From: Streptomyces sp. B21-083
GTDB lineage: Bacteria; Actinomycetota; Actinomycetes; Streptomycetales; Streptomycetaceae
Assembly (NCBI RefSeq): GCF_036898825.1
Contig: NZ_JARUND010000002.1
Span: forward strand, 3,100,001-3,164,000
Direction of reading: 5' to 3'
Length of the DNA: 64,000 nt
A program made the translations under genes and the position numbers. A model generated the notes under the pieces. That model ran no database searches. It saw only the letters and a program-made list of their open reading frames with translations, and was not told the DNA's origin. Shown in pieces: positions 1-8,050 of the stretch. Positions within the stretch are counted from its first letter, which is position 1; each line of letters starts with the position of its first letter.

Positions 1-100
1 CCGCCCGGCCGACCACCTCGAAGCCCTCGACGCGCGACGCGTAGTCGCAGTGGATGTGGCTGATGTGGAAGTCGTCGTCCACCACCAGGGTCCTGATCAT
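1..100 (-). CDS. Response regulator, CitB/DcuR type (N-terminal part, cut by window edge)
   Basis: Only the first 33 codons are inside the window. They read as the start of a receiver domain: a hydrophobic first strand (IRTLVV) followed by the acidic triad DDD and then FHISHIH, as in CitB/DcuR-type regulators of citrate and C4-dicarboxylate sensing. The ATG at 98-100 overlaps the TGA of the upstream kinase gene (ATGA), so the two are translationally coupled and form a cognate pair. The rest of the receiver domain and the output domain lie outside the window. Confidence 0.9.
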   Translation of the reverse strand, partial: MIRTLVVDDDFHISHIHCDYASRVEGFEVVGRA

Positions 101-1761
101 CCTCGGTCACCTCCTGTCGGCGAGGCCGACGTGAACTGCGCGTCTCGTGGTACGGGTGTGGCGTCCGGCAGTGGCAGTACGACGGTGAAGACCGCGCCGG
201 GACCTTCACTGACGGCGATCGTGCCGCCGTGCCGTTGGGCCAGCCGGTGGACGAGGGCCAACCCCAGCCCGCGCCGGGCGGTGCCCCGGTCGGGCCGGGT
301 CGACCAGCCGTCCTCGAAGATCGACCCGGCGGCGCCCGGCGGAATCCCCGGGCCGCTGTCCGCGACCCGCACCAGCAGCTGGTCGACAGCCTCGACCAGC
401 GACAGCTCGACCTCACGGCCGCCCGCGGGAGGCGGTCCGCCGGCGGCGGCGTCGATCGCGTTGTCCAGCAGGTTGCCGACGATGGTCAGCAGCCGGCGCA
501 GATGCGGCGGGTCCTCGCCGAGCGCGGAGTCGTCGCTGAGCACCACCCGTACCCCGCGTTCCGCGGCCACCGTGGTCTTGGCGACGATCAGCCCCACGAG
601 CAGCGTGTTGCCGATCCGTTCGCGTACGGACTCGGTCAGCGCCTGGTCGGCGCCGGCCGACTCGACGGCGTACTCGAAGGCGGCGTCGTGGTCGCCGATG
701 TCCAGCAGCCCGGCCACGGTGTGCATGCGGTTGGTGAACTCGTGCTGCTGGGCGCGCAGGGCGTCGGTCAGGCCACGTACCGAGTCCAGTTCGCGCAGCA
801 GGCCGATCAGCTCGGTGCGGTCGCGTACGGTGACCACCGCGCCCAGCTCACGGCCCTGCAGCGTCACCGGCATGCGGTTGACCACCAGGCAGTGGTCGTC
901 GGTCAGCACGCTGATGTCGGTGCCGGGCAGGCTGCCGTCCAGGGCCCGGCGCAGCCGCCCCTCGGGCAGCAGCTCCTCGAGTCTGTTGCCGAGCGCCGTG
1001 CCGAGGCCGAGCAGGTCGCGCGCCTCGTCGTTGACCACGGTGATCCGGCCGTCGGGAGCGAAGGCGATCACGCCTTCCCGGATGCCGTGCAGCATCGCCT
1101 CGCGATCCTGGAGCAGCCCGGCGATCTCCTCCAGTTCCAGCCCGAAGGTCGACCGCTTCAGCCGCCTGGCCAGCAGGAACGCGGCCGCCGAGCCGAGCGC
1201 GACGGCGATCGCGGCGTACAGGCCGAAGGTGGGCAGCTCCCGCCACAGTTCGCCGAGGACATCGTGTTCCGGGATACCGGCCGACACCTCGCCGACCAGG
1301 GTGCCCGTGGGTCCTTTCAGCGGAGCTTTGCCGTTGGCGGACCGTCCGGTCGCTCCCTGGTCGGTGCCCACGTGGGTGCGTCCGTCCAGCACCACGATCG
1401 GGTCGCCCACCCCCTCGCCGATCAGCGCGGGGTCGGGGTGGGAGTGGCGGATGCCGTGCAGGTCGATCACGACGACGTACGACGCGCCGGACGCCTTCCG
1501 GATCCGTTCGGCGACGGTCTGCACGATGCCGTGGCCTCCCCCGTGTGCCATGGCCTGCCGGATCTGCGGATCGGCGGCCGTGGTCTGCGCGATGTCCAGG
1601 GCCCGCTGCTCGTAGGCGCGGTCGATCTCGGCTCGCTGGGCGAACGCGAACAGCACGAAGCCGATGGCCCCGGTGAGAGTCAGGATGACCAGCATGTTGG
1701 CCAGGATCCGCGCGGAGAGCCTCCCCTTCCCGCCGCGGCCGATCCGGATACGGATGGGCAT
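97..1761 (-). CDS. Sensor histidine kinase, CitA/DcuS family
   Basis: This 554-residue membrane kinase should sense a small extracellular anion and phosphorylate the regulator encoded next. Two membrane segments (about residues 20-42 and 179-199) flank an extracytoplasmic sensor domain of about 135 residues. A PAS domain follows (about 215-320), then a SpoOB-type dimerisation helix with the phospho-acceptor His340 in QQHEFTNRMH. The ATPase domain shows an N-box (NLLDNAIDAA) and the glycine motifs DSGPGIP and GLGLALVH. The start at 1761 (MPIRIR) places the first membrane helix near the N-terminus; an upstream in-frame extension looks non-coding. The gene is divergent from an ABC importer across 237 bases, so that importer is a plausible target. 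The ligand cannot be read from the sequence. Confidence 0.95.
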   Translation of the reverse strand: MPIRIRIGRGGKGRLSARILANMLVILTLTGAIGFVLFAFAQRAEIDRAYEQRALDIAQTTAADPQIRQAMAHGGGHGIVQTVAERIRKASGASYVVVIDLHGIRHSHPDPALIGEGVGDPIVVLDGRTHVGTDQGATGRSANGKAPLKGPTGTLVGEVSAGIPEHDVLGELWRELPTFGLYAAIAVALGSAAAFLLARRLKRSTFGLELEEIAGLLQDREAMLHGIREGVIAFAPDGRITVVNDEARDLLGLGTALGNRLEELLPEGRLRRALDGSLPGTDISVLTDDHCLVVNRMPVTLQGRELGAVVTVRDRTELIGLLRELDSVRGLTDALRAQQHEFTNRMHTVAGLLDIGDHDAAFEYAVESAGADQALTESVRERIGNTLLVGLIVAKTTVAAERGVRVVLSDDSALGEDPPHLRRLLTIVGNLLDNAIDAAAGGPPPAGGREVELSLVEAVDQLLVRVADSGPGIPPGAAGSIFEDGWSTRPDRGTARRGLGLALVHRLAQRHGGTIAVSEGPGAVFTVVLPLPDATPVPRDAQFTSASPTGGDRG

Positions 1762-1998
1762 CACAGGTGCCTTCGCCCTTGTCGTGCTGCCGGGCGCGGC
1801 CCCTGCGCCGTACCCGTGGTGGCGTGATTGTGTCCCACCAAGGACATTCTGCCCACCCCCTGACCCGCTGAGCAGAACGCGCAGAACTGCTGTTAACACG
1901 ACTAACGCGAGATACGTGTGAAACAGCGACGTAATACCGCGCGGCCTTTAGCGTCTGCCTTCCTCGACCTCCGAGGTGAGAGAAGGAGACCGCCTCAC

Positions 1999-2859
1999 AT
2001 GGCTTCGCGAAACGATGTCGCCGTGCTCCCGGGCGCCGAGAGAATCGGCCGGGACAGCGCGCGAGTGGAAATCTCAGGACTCACGAAACGCTTTCTGACA
2101 CCTGCGGGTGAGGTGTTCACGGCACTGCAGGACGTCTCCTTCACCGTCGAGCCGGGCCAGTTCTGCGCCGTGGTGGGCCCGACCGGCTGCGGCAAGTCGA
2201 CGACCCTGAGCATGGTGTCCGGGCTCGACCGGCCCAGCGAGGGGTCGGTCAAGGTCGGCGGCCGTGAGGTGGACGGCGTCGCGGACGGCGTCAGCTTCAT
2301 GTTCCAGACCGACGCGCTGCTGCCCTGGAAGACCGTCCTCGGCAACGTGCTGATGGGCCCCGTCTTCCGCGGCGTCCCCAAGCAGAAGGCGCAGGCGTCG
2401 GCGCGCGACTGGATACGCCGGGTGGGTCTGACCGGGTTCGAGGACCGCTATCCGCACCAGCTCTCCGGCGGCATGCGCAAGCGCGTGGCGATGGCCGCGG
2501 CGCTGATCAACGAACCCCGGATCCTGATCATGGACGAACCGTTCGGCGCTCTGGACGTGCAGACCAAGGCGATCATGTCGACCGAACTGCTCGGTCTGTG
2601 GGAGCAGATACGTCCGTCGGTCATCTTCATCACCCACGACCTCGACGAGGCCGTGGCGCTCGCCGACCGGGTCGTCGTCATGACGTCCAGCCCCGGGTCG
2701 GTCAAGGCGGTCTTCGACATCGACCTGCCGCGCCCGCGCGGTGCGGTCCAGGAGATCCGCTTCCAGCCCCGCTTCATCGAACTTCAGCACCAGATCTGGG
2801 AAACGCTGCGCGAGGAGGTGGAGCGCGCCTACGCACGCACCGCAGGAGGTACGGCATGA
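1999..2859 (+). CDS. ABC importer ATP-binding protein (SsuB/TauB/NrtD family)
   Basis: This 286-residue protein would power an importer for a small organic anion or related solute. It has Walker A (GPTGCGKST), a Q-loop (FMFQTD), the signature LSGGM, Walker B (ILIMDEP) with the following FGALD D-loop, and the switch histidine (ITHDLDEAV). The LSGGM signature and LPWKTV stretch are typical of the nitrate/sulfonate/taurine group. The ATG at 1999 is chosen because AGAAGGAG lies about 10 bases upstream. The stop overlaps the permease start (ATGA), so the two are coupled. Substrate is not determined; members of this family carry sulfonates, nitrate, bicarbonate, riboflavin or pyrimidine precursors. 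Confidence 0.95.
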   Translation: MASRNDVAVLPGAERIGRDSARVEISGLTKRFLTPAGEVFTALQDVSFTVEPGQFCAVVGPTGCGKSTTLSMVSGLDRPSEGSVKVGGREVDGVADGVSFMFQTDALLPWKTVLGNVLMGPVFRGVPKQKAQASARDWIRRVGLTGFEDRYPHQLSGGMRKRVAMAAALINEPRILIMDEPFGALDVQTKAIMSTELLGLWEQIRPSVIFITHDLDEAVALADRVVVMTSSPGSVKAVFDIDLPRPRGAVQEIRFQPRFIELQHQIWETLREEVERAYARTAGGTA

Positions 2860-3734
2860 GTACGACGGCCACCGTTTCCACGGCCCCGGTCAAGGACAGC
2901 GCCCAGGCCTCGGCCACAGCAGCTGCCAGGAAAGCCGTCCGGCGGCGCACCGCACTGGTGTGGGCGGGCCGCGTCGGCCTCGCGGTCTTCGTCATCGGCG
3001 GCTGGCAGGCGTTCACGGCCTGGGGGATCGTCGACCCGTTCTTCTTCGGGCAGCCGTCCGGTATCGCCAAGCGGCTGGTCGACCTCTTCCGGCACGGCAC
3101 CGAGTTCGGGTCGTTCTACTCGAACATCTGGACGACGATCCAGGAGGCCCTCGCCGGCTTCGCCCTCGGTGCCGTCACCGGGGTGGTCTTCGGCGTCACG
3201 CTCGGCCAGAGCCGCTTCCTCGCGGACGTGCTCGGCCCCTACATCAAGATGGTCAACGCGATCCCGCGTATCGTCCTCGGCTCGATCTTCATCGTCGCGT
3301 TCGGCATCGGAGTACTGCCGAAGATCCTGCTCGCCGCGGTGCTGGTCTTCTTCATCGTCTTCTTCAACGCCTTCCAGGGTGTGCGCGAGGTCGACCGCAA
3401 CATCCTCGCCAACGCGAAGGTGCTCGGCGCCTCACAGACGCAGATCACCCGTCACGTCATCGTGCCGTCCGCGCTCACCTGGATCATCGCCAGCCTGCAC
3501 AGCGCCTTCGGTTTCGCCATCGTCGGCGCGCTGGTCGGCGAGGTGCTCGGCGCGCAGAGCGGCCTCGGCCTGGTCATCAAGACCGCGCAGAACAACTTCG
3601 ATCCCGACGGCGTGTTCGCGACGATGCTCGTCATCTCGGTCATCGTGCTCGGCGCCGAGTGGCTGATCGGCAAGCTCGAACACCGGCTGCTGTCCTGGCG
3701 CCCGCCGGCGCCGTCCGAAGCCAACTCCCTCTGA
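2856..3734 (+). CDS. ABC importer permease (SsuC/TauC-like, BPD family)
   Basis: This 292-residue inner-membrane subunit has about six hydrophobic helices and the binding-protein-dependent permease EAA loop (residues near NAKVLGASQTQITRHVIVPS), which docks on the ATPase. A basic, alanine-rich N-terminus precedes the first helix. The ATG overlaps the ATPase stop, and GGAGG lies 6-10 bases upstream inside the ATPase gene. It should form a homodimer with the ATPase dimer and receive solute from the lipoprotein encoded next. The fold family is certain; the substrate is not. Confidence 0.94.
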   Translation: MSTTATVSTAPVKDSAQASATAAARKAVRRRTALVWAGRVGLAVFVIGGWQAFTAWGIVDPFFFGQPSGIAKRLVDLFRHGTEFGSFYSNIWTTIQEALAGFALGAVTGVVFGVTLGQSRFLADVLGPYIKMVNAIPRIVLGSIFIVAFGIGVLPKILLAAVLVFFIVFFNAFQGVREVDRNILANAKVLGASQTQITRHVIVPSALTWIIASLHSAFGFAIVGALVGEVLGAQSGLGLVIKTAQNNFDPDGVFATMLVISVIVLGAEWLIGKLEHRLLSWRPPAPSEANSL

Positions 3735-3792
3735 CACTTCGCGCTTCCCCTCGCCTCCTCTCAGAACCCTCAGCAAAGGAATGTGGTCAGCC

Positions 3793-4893
3793 ATGTCATC
3801 AGTCATGTCCAGACGATCCACCGCCGTCGCCGCGTCCGTCCTCACCGTTCTCGCTCTCGGCGCCGTCAGCGCCTGTTCCAGCACCTCGTCCGCCGCGAGC
3901 GGCGGTTCGGGTGGCACACCGACCGTCAAGCTCATGGCCGGCGGCCTGGACAAGCAGATCTACCTGCCGTACCAGCTCGCCCAGCAGCTCGGCTTCTACA
4001 AGAAGTACGGCGTCGACGTCCAGCTGAGCACCGAGCAGGACGGCGGTGTCGGCGCCGAGGAAGCCATGGCCTCGGGGCAGGTGGACATGGCGGGCGCCTG
4101 GTACAACCACACGATCGAGTTCCAGGCGAAGGGCAAGGCGGTCGAGGACGTCGTCCAGCTCTCCGGCGCGCCGGGCGAGCGCGAGATGTGCACCACGAAG
4201 TCGGGTGTCACCTCGGGCGCCGACTTCAAGGGCAAGACGCTCGGCGTCACCGACCTGGGGTCGGGCACCGACACCCTCACCCAGTTCCTGGCCGCCAAGA
4301 AGGGCGTAAAGACCAGCCAGTTCCACCGGATAGCCGTCGGAGCGGGCTCCACCGCCGTCGCCGCGCTGCAGAAGGGCAAGGTCGACTGCGTGATGACGAC
4401 GCAGCCGACGGTCGCCGCGATCCAGAAGAAGGGCGTCGGTACCTCCGCGATCGACCTGGCCACCACGGCCGGCGCCACGACGGCGATGGGCGGCGCCTAT
4501 CCCGCGGCCAGTGTGCTCGCCCGCACCGACTGGGTGAACCAGAACAAGGCCACCGTGCAGAAGGTCGTCGACGCGCTCGTCGCCACCATGCACTGGATCA
4601 ACACCCACAGCGCGGCGGACATCGCGAACAAGCTGCCGGCGTCGTTCGTGTCGAACCAGCTGGTGACCAAGGCCGACTACATCTCGGCCCTGACCGAGGA
4701 CAAGGGCCAGTTCCTTCCCGACGGCATCATGCCGGCCGGCGGTCCGAAGACCTCTCTGGCGACGGAGCGGCTGGTCGGCAACGTGAAGGGGGCGGTGGAC
4801 CTCGGCAAGACGTTCACCAACGACTTCGCCGTCCAGGCCAACAAGACCGAGGGCTTCAAGACCACCACCACCCCGGCCGGCCCGAACGGCTGA
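3793..4893 (+). CDS. Solute-binding lipoprotein, NMT1/SsuA-like
   Basis: This is the extracytoplasmic receptor of the preceding ABC importer. A short basic N-terminus and hydrophobic stretch end in the lipobox VSAC, so the mature protein begins at that Cys and is lipid-anchored. The mature part follows the NMT1/SsuA pattern: an early strand (KLMAGGLDKQIYLPYQLA), GFYKKYGVDVQL, then GKTLGVTDLGSGT, typical of periplasmic binding proteins for sulfonates, nitrate or thiamine-precursor analogues. Of three ATGs (3781, 3793, 3808) the one at 3793 is preferred, because AAAGGA at 3775-3780 abuts 3781 directly and leaves 12 bases to 3793. It is the last gene of the three-gene operon. Confidence 0.92.
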   Translation: MSSVMSRRSTAVAASVLTVLALGAVSACSSTSSAASGGSGGTPTVKLMAGGLDKQIYLPYQLAQQLGFYKKYGVDVQLSTEQDGGVGAEEAMASGQVDMAGAWYNHTIEFQAKGKAVEDVVQLSGAPGEREMCTTKSGVTSGADFKGKTLGVTDLGSGTDTLTQFLAAKKGVKTSQFHRIAVGAGSTAVAALQKGKVDCVMTTQPTVAAIQKKGVGTSAIDLATTAGATTAMGGAYPAASVLARTDWVNQNKATVQKVVDALVATMHWINTHSAADIANKLPASFVSNQLVTKADYISALTEDKGQFLPDGIMPAGGPKTSLATERLVGNVKGAVDLGKTFTNDFAVQANKTEGFKTTTTPAGPNG

Positions 4894-4909
4894 CCCCCCG
4901 GCCACGAGC

Positions 4910-4926
4910 CCGTCCTTCCCGGACGG
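4910..4926. terminator. Candidate terminator hairpin after the NMT1-type operon
   Basis: CCGTCC (4910-4915), a five-base loop and GGACGG (4921-4926) form a perfect 6-bp stem just after the lipoprotein stop and before the decayed genes on the other strand. There is no T-run, as is usual in this GC range. Confidence 0.45.
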
Positions 4927-4938
4927 CCGTTCCCCGGC

Positions 4939-5145
4939 TCAGTCCACGCTGGGCCGGGCGAGCCCGTGATCGCAGGCGAGGATCACTGCCTGGACGCGAT
5001 CACGGGCGCCGCTCTTGGCCGGACCCGGCCGACGTGGGACTCGACGGTCGACTCGGACAGGACGAACCGGCCGGCGATCTCGCGGCGGGGGCTGTCCCGA
5101 CGAGTTCATCTCTCGGAGGGCCTCACGCTCCGCGTCGCCGAGACA
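4939..5145 (-). pseudogene. LuxR/NarL-type response regulator, decayed C-terminal fragment
   Basis: Three pieces of a NarL-type DNA-binding domain lie in order on the minus strand but in different frames. LGDAEREALREM (near 5107-5145) matches the start of the LuxR domain. REIAGRFVLSESTVESHVG (near 5035-5090) is the recognition-helix region. KSGARDRVQAVIL followed by ACDHGLARPSVD (4939-5013) is the usual C-terminus. Reading them as one protein needs at least two frameshifts, and no receiver domain is found upstream. It is therefore a relic. Confidence 0.75.
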
Positions 5146-5189
5146 GCGCGGCATCCCTCGCCCGGTGCCCCAGGACGGACCGTGGTGTC

Positions 5190-5467
5190 CCGGTCTCGTC
5201 GTCGAGCACCACCAGTTCGGTGTCTCCGGACAGTCCGGCGGATTCCCGGCGGACTCACAGGACATGGCGGACCTGCCTTACGGCCGCGACGGCGAGGTGA
5301 CCGGGTCCTCAGCGCGTAGAGCGGCCACCGACCAGTGGCCCTCCTCGGCGACCTCGGGGATCTGCGCGAACCCGGTGAACGCCGGCAGTACCAGCGAGCC
5401 GAGCCGGCCCGCCGTGTACCGCGAGGACCACGGTGACCACGAGCGGGATGCAGACGCTGATCCTCAC
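5190..5467 (-). pseudogene. M56-family (BlaR-like) metallopeptidase, collapsed remnant
   Basis: Directly downstream of the BlaI-type repressor (4-base gap) a GTG at 5465-5467 opens VRISVCIPLVVTVVLAV, the usual first membrane helix of M56 peptidases paired with BlaI. After about 20 codons the frame changes and AFTGFAQIPEVAEEGHWS follows, another segment usual in these proteins. Further on ELVVLDDETG (near 5190-5222) resembles a conserved strand that precedes the zinc-binding region. The HExxH motif and most of the roughly 300-residue protein are missing. Deletions and frameshifts have reduced it to under 280 bases, which run into the LuxR relic. Confidence 0.7.
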
Positions 5468-5471
5468 CGGC

Positions 5472-5885
5472 TCACCGCCCGTCGTCGCCGCGCCCGGCGT
5501 CCTGCTCGCCCAGCAGGCGGTGCAGCAACTGCTCCTCCTCCTGGGACAGTTCGGAGACGAAGCGGGCCAGCACCGCCTCCCGGTCCGTGCCGCGCTCCAG
5601 CAGCGTGTGCATCCGTAGGGCGGTGTCGGACGCCTCGTCCCGGACAGGCGCGTAGGCGTACCCACGGCCTGCGGGATGCCGTACGAGCATGCCCTTGTCG
5701 TGCAGGCGCGACAGGATCGTCAGCACCGTCGTGTAGGCCAGGTCCCCGGTGAGCTGCTCCAGGACCTGCCGTGCGGTCAGTGGCTCGTCCACCGCCCACA
5801 GCGCGGCAAGAACGCTGCTCTCCAGCTCCCCGCGCGCCCTTCGGCCGGTCACTCCGCCGCTTTCGCCGCTCTTCCGGTCGCGCAC
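5472..5885 (-). CDS. BlaI/MecI/CopY family transcriptional repressor
   Basis: The 137-residue protein has a basic N-terminus, then the winged helix of the Penicillinase_R family (LTARQVLEQL, LAYTTVLTILSRLHDKGML, wing with RGYAYAPVRD). The C-terminal helices (ERGTDREAVLARFVSELS, QEEEQLLHRLL) form the dimerisation arm. Its length is normal for the family. BlaI repressors are usually inactivated by an adjacent M56 peptidase; here that partner is a wreck, so this repressor may be non-inducible or answer to another protease. A TACA-n3-TGTA operator, the type bound by this family, is found at 29831-29845. Confidence 0.93.
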   Translation of the reverse strand: MRDRKSGESGGVTGRRARGELESSVLAALWAVDEPLTARQVLEQLTGDLAYTTVLTILSRLHDKGMLVRHPAGRGYAYAPVRDEASDTALRMHTLLERGTDREAVLARFVSELSQEEEQLLHRLLGEQDAGRGDDGR

Positions 5886-5954
5886 TGTTCACCAACCTTC
5901 CCACTCGACGGCCCAGACTACCGGCGGTGCTACTTCGGCTCGTAGGACGCCGCG

Positions 5955-5978
5955 GGCACAGGCACAGGCACAGGCACA
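5955..5978 (+). repeat. Four tandem copies of GGCACA
   Basis: Four perfect hexamers GGCACA in a row lie exactly at the point where the truncated response regulator begins. They encode repeated Gly-Thr in its frame and may mark the deletion junction. Confidence 0.8.
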
Positions 5979-6401
5979 GTACGGGTACTCATGCTGACCA
6001 CCTTCGACCTGGACGAATACGTCTACGGTGCGCTGCGCGCCGGAGCCGGCGGTTTCCTGCTCAAGGACGCCCCGCCGGCGGATCTGCTCGCCGCGATCCG
6101 CGTGGTCGCCGCCGGGGACGCGCTGCTCGCCCCAGGCATCACCAGGCGGCTGATCAGGGAGTTCGCCGCCCGGTCGGCCCCCGCACCCCCGATGCCGACA
6201 GGCATCACCAAACGTGAACGCGAAGTCCTGGTTCTGGTCGCCGAGGGCCTGTCCGACTCCGAGATCGCCCGGCACCTGCACATCACCCACGGCACCGCCA
6301 AGACGCACGTGGGACACCTCCTGACCAAACTCGGAATCCCCTACCGGGTGCAACTGGTGGTCCTCGCCCACCGCACCGGCCTCGCCGCCGGGAACTCGTA
6401 G
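5979..6401 (+). pseudogene. NarL/LuxR response regulator lacking most of its receiver domain
   Basis: The reading frame enters in the middle of a receiver domain: VRVLMLTTF (beta-4) then DLDEYVYGALRAGAGGFLLKD with the conserved Lys, and a complete LuxR output domain (ITKREREVLVLVAEGLSDSEIARHL, THGTAKTHVGHLLTKLG). About 80 N-terminal residues, including the phospho-acceptor Asp, are absent. A TAG stop lies in frame about 35 bases upstream, right before the GGCACA repeats. An ATG at 5991 could give a 136-residue protein, but it has no ribosome site and would start inside a folded domain. A truncated relic is the best reading; a free DNA-binding domain made from 5991 cannot be excluded. Confidence 0.75.
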
Positions 6402-6487
6402 GGCTGCCACGGAGGAGCGGAACACCGCCGGCCAGACCGGCGGATCATGAGACGCCCACTGCCGACCCGGAACGACGATCGGGTACG

Positions 6488-8050
6488 TCATGCCATCCCC
6501 GCCGGTGTTCGCAGGAGAGTCCGGGTCGCCTGGTGGTTCGGAGCGGTGAAGACGGTGGCCGTGGGGCCGGACTCCACGGCGCGGCCCGCGTCGAGGACGG
6601 TGACCGTGTCGGTGCGGTCCGCGATGAGCGCGAGGTCGTGGCTGATGAGGATCAGGGCCGTACCGCGCCGCTCTCGCAGCCCGACCAGCAGATCCATGAT
6701 CGCCTCGGCGGTGGCGGAGTCGAGCGCGGAGGTCACCTCGTCGCAGATCAGCACGTCCGGATCGGCGGCCAGCGCCCGCGCGATGGCCACCCGCTGCCGC
6801 TGTCCGCCGGACAGTTCGTGCGGGTAGCGGGAGGCGAACCCGGTCAGCAGGCCCACCTGTTCGAGGAGGTCCGCCACCCGGGCCGGCACCTCACTCCCCG
6901 CGCACCGCCGGTGCAGCCGCAGCGGCCTGCCGAGCGCGGCGCCGACCGTGCGGCTGGGGTTGAGCGCGCCGAGCGGGTTCTGCGTGACCAGTTGGACACG
7001 GCGGCGCTGTTCGCGGCTGCGGCCCCGCAGGCCGGTGCTCAGTGGCACCCCGTCGAGGCGGATCGTGCCCGCGGTGATCGGTTGCAGCCCGACCGCGGCG
7101 CGGACGAGCGTGGTCTTCCCGGAACCCGAGGCGCCGACGATGCCGGTCGCCGAGCCCGGAGCGACACTCAAGGTGACGCCGTCCAGCGTGGGGGTGTCCG
7201 TACGGCGCCCGAAGGTGACCCGGAGGTCGCGCACGTCGAGCACGGGTACGTCCCCCGAGCCGGCCTTCCGCGCACCGCGCTCCGCCGGCCCTCCGGCCGA
7301 AGCGGCGGCGCCGCCGGAGACACGTGGCCGGGGAACGCGCGCGCCGAGTTCCACCACCTCGTCCGCGATCCGCTCGACGAGTTCGGGGTCGTGGCAGGAG
7401 ATCGCGACGGCCAGCTGCTGCTCGCGCGCGAGGCGGCGCAGCAACTCACCGACCTCGTACCGGAGTTCGGGGTGCAGTCCGGCGGTCGGCTCGTCGAGAA
7501 GGAGGACCCGGGGGCGGCGGGCGAGGGCGCGGGCGAGGGCCACGCGGCGCTGCTGCCCGCCGGACAGGGCGCCCGGCCGCCGGGTGAGGAGGGGGCCGTC
7601 GTCCGGGAGTCGCACCTCCGCGAGGAGTGCCCGCACCGCCTCCGGGGTGCGGTCGTCGGAGAGTTCGCGCAGCAGGGAACGTACGCGCATACGAGGGTTC
7701 AGCCCCGAGCCGGGGTCCTGGCCGACGTAGGCGAGCCGTTCGCGGCGCAGGGCCCGCAACTCCCGTTCGGACAGGGCGAACACGTCACGGCCGAGGACTT
7801 CCACCTGCCCGGACGTCCGCTCGGTGCCGGACGGCAGGAGGCCGGTGAGGGCGCGCAGCAGCGTGGTCTTGCCCGCACCGGAGGGGCCGGTGAGGGCTAC
7901 CAACCGGCCTGTTCGCAGGGTGAGTTGAGCGTCCCGGAGCAGGAGGTGCCCGTCGGGGGCGGACACGGTGAGGCCGGTGACACGAGCTGCCGGGGCAGCC
8001 GTGGACGTGGCGGGGTCGTCCTTCCCGTACCGGTCGGGTGTGTGGCTCAC
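6488..8050 (-). CDS. Peptide/nickel-type ABC importer, fused double ATPase (DppD-DppF-like)
   Basis: This 520-residue protein carries two complete nucleotide-binding domains. The first has GPSGAGKTT, LSGGQQ and LLLDEPT, and the second has GASGSGKTT, LSGGQRQR and LICDEVTSALD. Two separate Dpp/Opp-type ATPases are usual; a fusion is common in actinobacterial members. The GTG at 8048-8050 overlaps the permease stop (GTGA), which fixes the start. It is the last gene of the operon 11419 to 6488, behind the binding protein and two permeases and downstream of a candidate iron box. It should energise uptake of the ligand bound by the lipoprotein. Confidence 0.94.
   Translation of the reverse strand: MSHTPDRYGKDDPATSTAAPAARVTGLTVSAPDGHLLLRDAQLTLRTGRLVALTGPSGAGKTTLLRALTGLLPSGTERTSGQVEVLGRDVFALSERELRALRRERLAYVGQDPGSGLNPRMRVRSLLRELSDDRTPEAVRALLAEVRLPDDGPLLTRRPGALSGGQQRRVALARALARRPRVLLLDEPTAGLHPELRYEVGELLRRLAREQQLAVAISCHDPELVERIADEVVELGARVPRPRVSGGAAASAGGPAERGARKAGSGDVPVLDVRDLRVTFGRRTDTPTLDGVTLSVAPGSATGIVGASGSGKTTLVRAAVGLQPITAGTIRLDGVPLSTGLRGRSREQRRRVQLVTQNPLGALNPSRTVGAALGRPLRLHRRCAGSEVPARVADLLEQVGLLTGFASRYPHELSGGQRQRVAIARALAADPDVLICDEVTSALDSATAEAIMDLLVGLRERRGTALILISHDLALIADRTDTVTVLDAGRAVESGPTATVFTAPNHQATRTLLRTPAGMA

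Noticed and set aside
1892..1935. GlnR-like elements (GTTAAC and GAAAC-n6-GTAAT) before the NMT1-type importer
   Set aside because: The spacing and the paired half-sites of the GlnR consensus are not complete, so nitrogen control is not supported.
3783..5300. 505-residue frame overlapping the NMT1 lipoprotein gene
   Set aside because: It is the +1 shadow of a real gene, Arg-rich, without start site or domain.
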